From the NCBI GenBank assembly GCA_001513425.1, contig LFTR01000051.1, positions 9,056 through 48,283 on the forward strand: 39,228 nt of DNA, given 5' to 3'. Shown here piece after piece: positions 35,674-39,228 of the stretch (position 1 is its first letter; every line of letters starts with the position of its first letter). Source of the DNA: Clostridiales bacterium DTU024 (lineage in GTDB: Bacteria > Bacillota > Clostridia > Christensenellales > Aristaeellaceae). Below the pieces are notes generated by a model. The model was not told where the DNA came from, did not search any database, and was given only the letters and a program-made list of their open reading frames with translations. Position numbers and translations under genes: made by a program.

Positions 35674-37215
35674 ATGGCGAAACAACTGACGGCCCTTATC
35701 ATCATGGATGGTCTGGGCATTAACCCCAATCCCGTGGGAAACGCCGTCACGATGGCAGGCACACCCAATCTGGACCGTCTGAAAAACGCGTTTCCGTACA
35801 CCCAAATCGGCGCCAGCGGCATGGACGTGGGCTTGCCGGACGGGCAGATGGGCAACAGCGAGGTGGGACACCTGAACATGGGCGCGGGGCGCGTGGTGTA
35901 CCAGGAATTAACGCGGGTGACGCGGGATATCCGCACGGGCGATTTTTTTGAGAAAGAACCGCTCATCTGGGCGATGGATACGGCAAAAGCACAGGGCACG
36001 GCGCTGCACTTGATCGGTCTTCTGTCCGACGGTGGCGTCCACAGCCACAATACACATCTGTACGCCCTTTTGGAAATGGCGAAAGCACGGGGACTCAAGG
36101 ACGTGTTTGTGCACGCTCTTATGGATGGACGCGACGTGCCGCCCGACAGCGGGTTGTCCTTTATCATGGCGCTTGAAGCGAAGATGCGGGAGATCGGCAT
36201 CGGCAAGATCGCCACCGTGCAGGGGCGCTACTGGGGGATGGACCGCGACAATATCTGGGAGAGAATCCAACTGGGCTACGATGCCATGGTTATGGGCGAA
36301 GGCGTCACGGCTCAAAGCGCGGAAGAAGCCGTTCGGCAAAGCTACCTGCAGGGCGAGACCGACGAATTTATTAAGCCCACCGTGGTACAGTATGGCGGTG
36401 TCCCCACAGCGGTGGTCAGGGACAACGATAGCATCATCTTCTTCAATTTCCGCCCGGATCGTGCCAGGCAGCTGACGCGCACGTTCATCCAGAGGGACTT
36501 CACCGGGTTCCTGCGCAAACGCGGATATTTCCCCGTGCAGTACGTGACCATGACGCAGTATGATGAAACGTTCACAGGGCTGCGCGTGGTGAACCCCCCG
36601 GAAAGCCTTGAAAACACTTTGGGCGAATACCTCTCGCGCCAAGGGAAAACGCAGCTGCGCATTGCGGAAACACAAAAATACGCGCATGTCACGTTCTTTT
36701 TCAATGGCGGCGTGGAGATCAAAAACCCCGGCGAAGACAGGGCGCTGATCCCGTCGGACAGGAAAGTAGCCACGTTTGACCTGAAGCCCGAAATGTCCGC
36801 CCCGGAAGTCACGCGGGAAGCGCTTGCGCGCATCCGCAGCGGTCAATACGATCTGATGATCCTCAACTTTGCCAATTGCGATATGGTAGGCCACACGGGC
36901 ATTATTCCCGCTGCGGTGGCGGCCGTGTGTGAAGTGGACAAAGACGTGGGTGTCCTGGTAGACGAGATCCTCAAACTGGGCGGCCGTGCATTTGTGACGG
37001 CGGATCACGGCAACGCGGAAATGATGATCGATTACGCGACCGGCGGCCCTTTCACCGCGCATACCACCAACCCCGTGCCCTTTATCGCCTGCGGCGAAGA
37101 ATACAAGGGCAAGAAACTCCGCGAGGGCGGCAGACTGTGCGACATTGCCCCCACGCTGCTAAAGGCCATGGGTGTTCCCATTCCCGAGGAAATGACCGGC
37201 GAACCACTGATATAA
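35674..37215 (+). CDS. gpmI: 2,3-bisphosphoglycerate-independent phosphoglycerate mutase
   Basis: 513 aa; MDGLGINPNPVGNAV, GQMGNSEVGHLNMGAGRVVYQ, FNFRPDRARQ, TADHGNAE. Confidence 0.97.
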   Translation: MAKQLTALIIMDGLGINPNPVGNAVTMAGTPNLDRLKNAFPYTQIGASGMDVGLPDGQMGNSEVGHLNMGAGRVVYQELTRVTRDIRTGDFFEKEPLIWAMDTAKAQGTALHLIGLLSDGGVHSHNTHLYALLEMAKARGLKDVFVHALMDGRDVPPDSGLSFIMALEAKMREIGIGKIATVQGRYWGMDRDNIWERIQLGYDAMVMGEGVTAQSAEEAVRQSYLQGETDEFIKPTVVQYGGVPTAVVRDNDSIIFFNFRPDRARQLTRTFIQRDFTGFLRKRGYFPVQYVTMTQYDETFTGLRVVNPPESLENTLGEYLSRQGKTQLRIAETQKYAHVTFFFNGGVEIKNPGEDRALIPSDRKVATFDLKPEMSAPEVTREALARIRSGQYDLMILNFANCDMVGHTGIIPAAVAAVCEVDKDVGVLVDEILKLGGRAFVTADHGNAEMMIDYATGGPFTAHTTNPVPFIACGEEYKGKKLREGGRLCDIAPTLLKAMGVPIPEEMTGEPLI

Positions 37216-37225
37216 TCCGACCCGA

Positions 37226-37257
37226 CAAAAAAGGCGGCGTGATGCCGCTTTTTTGTT
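37226..37257 (+). terminator. Rho-independent terminator of glycolytic operon
   Basis: AAAAAAGGCGGC-GTGAT-GCCGCTTTTTTG immediately after the gpmI stop. Confidence 0.85.
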
Positions 37258-37330
37258 GAACCCTTTTGCCAGCCGGGCGACGGCTTGGCAGAAGGAAGGG
37301 GATCTCCCGCGTTGAGAAGCGTCGGCAGTG

Positions 37331-38329
37331 TCATTCAGCTTTTTTGATAAGGGGTCTCCCGTTGGTTATTGTTTCGGCAATCACCGCAAATCCGCAAGAC
37401 GATGCCTGTGCCAACTTTTCACGGACAAATGTGCGGACCTCTTCCATCGCCTGCGTTGCCTCGCGGAACATGGGCGACAACAAAGGGAAACAGTGGAACA
37501 AGCCGTCCCAAATATGCAAGCGGATCTCCACGCCCGCTTCCCCGGCCCTTTTTGCGAACCTGACGGAATCGTCAAGCAGCGTTTCTGCGTCCCCTACCTG
37601 TATCATTATTGGCGGCAAACCCTTCAGATCTCCCAGGAGCGGTGAAGCGTAGGGGTGTTTTGCGTCGCCATTCCCGACATAATAGGCCAAATAGGTTTCA
37701 TTTGCGCCCTTTGGCGTACAGGGGTCTTTTCCCAGGCGGGTTTTGAGGGAGGGGCCGGAAAGCGTTGCATCGGTGCAAGGCGAAAACGCAATGCAGGCGG
37801 CGGGCAAGGGCGCCCCATCGTCCTTAAGTTTCAGCAGCGTGGACAGCGCGATGCCACCGCCGGCAGAGTCCCCTGCAAACACGATGTGTTCCGGCCGGTA
37901 TCCCAGGCCAAGCACATATTGATACACTTCAGCGCCGTCGTATGCCGCCGCTGGAGCAGGGTTCTCAGGGGCAAGGCGATAATCAAACGTCAATGCCTTT
38001 ACGCCAAGATGCTTGACGAAATTGCCGACAATACCACGGTGGGAAAGCGCGTTGCCCATGACGAATCCGCCGCCATGGAAATAGAGCACCAAGTCCTGCG
38101 CGTTACATCCTTGCGGCTCGGCCCATTCTGCGTTGACGGGCGCATTTTCCGCGGCCTTAAACGATACGCCTTCCATCGGCTTAAACATTTTTTGCGCCAT
38201 CTCGTCCGTATCTTTCCTGAGTGATTCGATCGATGTGTTTTTGTCGATCGTCTCAGGCGTGAGCCTTCCCTTCATCAAATGTCGGTTGCGCATAAACGCG
38301 CGCATCAATCGGGCTTTGAAACTGACCAT
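37331..38329 (-). CDS. Alpha/beta hydrolase, hormone-sensitive-lipase-like esterase
   Basis: LVLYFHGGGFVMGNALSHRG (HGGG oxyanion), VFAGDSAGGGIALS (GDSAGG nucleophile). Likely start at 38329 (MVSFKARLMRAF); track start 38383. Confidence 0.9.
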   Translation of the reverse strand: MVSFKARLMRAFMRNRHLMKGRLTPETIDKNTSIESLRKDTDEMAQKMFKPMEGVSFKAAENAPVNAEWAEPQGCNAQDLVLYFHGGGFVMGNALSHRGIVGNFVKHLGVKALTFDYRLAPENPAPAAAYDGAEVYQYVLGLGYRPEHIVFAGDSAGGGIALSTLLKLKDDGAPLPAACIAFSPCTDATLSGPSLKTRLGKDPCTPKGANETYLAYYVGNGDAKHPYASPLLGDLKGLPPIMIQVGDAETLLDDSVRFAKRAGEAGVEIRLHIWDGLFHCFPLLSPMFREATQAMEEVRTFVREKLAQASSCGFAVIAETITNGRPLIKKAE

Positions 38330-38382
38330 TGTTTTCGCTCCTTCGTTTCTTCTTCTATTTGTCCGTAACCGGCCGCCAATCA

Positions 38383-39006
38383 CTATTCCGTTCGTTTAAG
38401 AAACATCGCCTCAAGCAAGCGATAGTCAGGCATGGGACCCGCGTAGGCGTGAGAGATGCGATAGATCGCCAGGCCATTGACGGCGGACCAGAACAGCAGT
38501 GCGAGCGCATCAGGATCTCCCCCTGTCACACTCCCCTCATTTTGCCCCTGGCGCATGATATCCGCTACGATTTGGTAGGGGACGTTTCTCTTTTCGTCGA
38601 TCAGTGTTTTCTCTTTTCCTAAAGGAACCTTGTCTCCCATTTGCGCGATCAGGCAACAGGTTTGATTGAAGCGCTCGCTTGATTCAATAGTGCTTAGCAG
38701 TTCGCGCAGTGCAACACTGATCTTCTCCTGTCCGGACATGTTTGCTTCCTTTAGAGCGATGCTTGCTTCAACCGTTTTATCCAGCGCGTCGCTGATGAGA
38801 TCGACATAGATAGACTCCTTGGACGCATAGTAGTGGTACAGGAGTCCTTGTGACATGCCTACGCCTTTCGCGATATCCTCGATACGTGTCGCGGCAAGGC
38901 CTTTGGAAGCGAATTGACACAAGGCTTCGCCGCGGATCTGCTCTATTCTTGCTTCACGCGCTTGTTCGTTTTGCTGCGGATTTCTCGCCATTTGATGTCC
39001 CGCCAT
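38383..39006 (-). CDS. TetR/AcrR family transcriptional regulator
   Basis: 207 aa; EQIRGEALCQFASKGLAATRIEDIAKGVGMSQGLLYHYYASKESIYVDLI HTH. Confidence 0.92.
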   Translation of the reverse strand: MAGHQMARNPQQNEQAREARIEQIRGEALCQFASKGLAATRIEDIAKGVGMSQGLLYHYYASKESIYVDLISDALDKTVEASIALKEANMSGQEKISVALRELLSTIESSERFNQTCCLIAQMGDKVPLGKEKTLIDEKRNVPYQIVADIMRQGQNEGSVTGGDPDALALLFWSAVNGLAIYRISHAYAGPMPDYRLLEAMFLKRTE

Positions 39007-39016
39007 TCTTCATTGA

Positions 39017-39065
39017 TTGAATATCCATTCAACAGCATTATACATCGGAGGATAGTCCCGGTCAA
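39017..39065 (-). promoter_or_regulatory. Promoter plus putative autoregulatory operator of the TetR gene
   Basis: Minus strand TTGACC-N17-TATAAT (39065..39037) followed by palindrome TTGAAT-GGAT-ATTCAA (39032..39017) near the expected +1. Confidence 0.75.
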
Positions 39066-39157
39066 CACCGAATTTTCACGCCGAACACGTCTTTCTTGTC
39101 GCCAAATAGGGCACGCTATGCGAAGAAAGGCTGCTAGTAGATCGTTCTTCAATTAGC

Positions 39158-39186
39158 TTTACATTTAATTCTTTACGCTATACAAT
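39158..39186 (+). promoter_or_regulatory. Putative sigma-A promoter for the gene beginning at 39216
   Basis: TTTACA-N17-TACAAT upstream of a GGAGG site and ATG. Confidence 0.6.
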
Positions 39187-39217
39187 GGATACATACTTGA
39201 TTGGAGGATGTATCCAT
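39185..39217. repeat. Perfect 10-bp inverted repeat enclosing SD and overlapping the start codon
   Basis: ATGGATACAT-acttgattggagg-ATGTATCCAT. Confidence 0.9.
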
Positions 39218-39228
39218 GAGAAGAAGAG
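39216..39228 (+). CDS. 5' end of a truncated CDS (MRRR...)
   Basis: TTGGAGG 8 nt upstream of ATG AGA AGA AGA, behind a plausible promoter; only 13 nt visible. Confidence 0.4.

Noticed and set aside
35908-37062. 384-aa minus-strand ORF opposite gpmI
   Set aside because: Codon-bias shadow of gpmI; composition (H/R/A-rich) not protein-like.
1-39228. CRISPR arrays, rRNA/tRNA genes, transposons, prophage or defence islands
   Set aside because: No regularly spaced repeats, cloverleaf sequences, transposase/integrase motifs or defence-domain proteins were recognised on either strand; by-eye inspection cannot exclude very divergent elements.

Overview
The window is a gene-dense, moderately GC-rich segment that looks like a Clostridia-type Firmicutes chromosome. 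Supporting signs are DapL, class III FBPase, CggR and strong AGGAGG ribosome-binding sites. I found no rRNA, tRNA, CRISPR array, transposase or phage gene. Recognisable blocks, in order: a DMT-family (EamA) transporter, a D-2-hydroxyacid dehydrogenase and an MFS transporter; an argS-dapF-dapL-purA cluster on the minus strand; an OYE-family oxidoreductase; an orphan GT-A-like protein with a long leader; a baeRF3-like release-factor-related protein; a secreted ComEC-like MBL-fold protein with a C-terminal lamin-tail-like domain; a GlsB/YeaQ-type membrane protein; a 1-Cys-like peroxiredoxin; a cyclic beta-1,2-glucan synthase that is split in frame into a GT84/cyclisation ORF (1990 aa) and a GH94 ORF (793 aa); a GNAT-FMN reductase fusion; class III FBPase; a dihydrolipoyl-dehydrogenase-like flavoprotein; citDEF; a PflX-like radical SAM protein; a HAAS-domain protein; cggR-pgk-tpiA-gpmI with no gap gene; an alpha/beta hydrolase; and a TetR regulator with a clear operator/promoter. 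At the right edge, a perfect inverted repeat encloses the SD and start codon of a truncated gene. Most of the window is ordinary housekeeping. The strongest second-look items are the cyclic-glucan-synthase fission, the GNAT-flavodoxin fusion, the phased repeats at the cggR promoter, the orphan GT with attenuator-like leader, and the edge hairpin.
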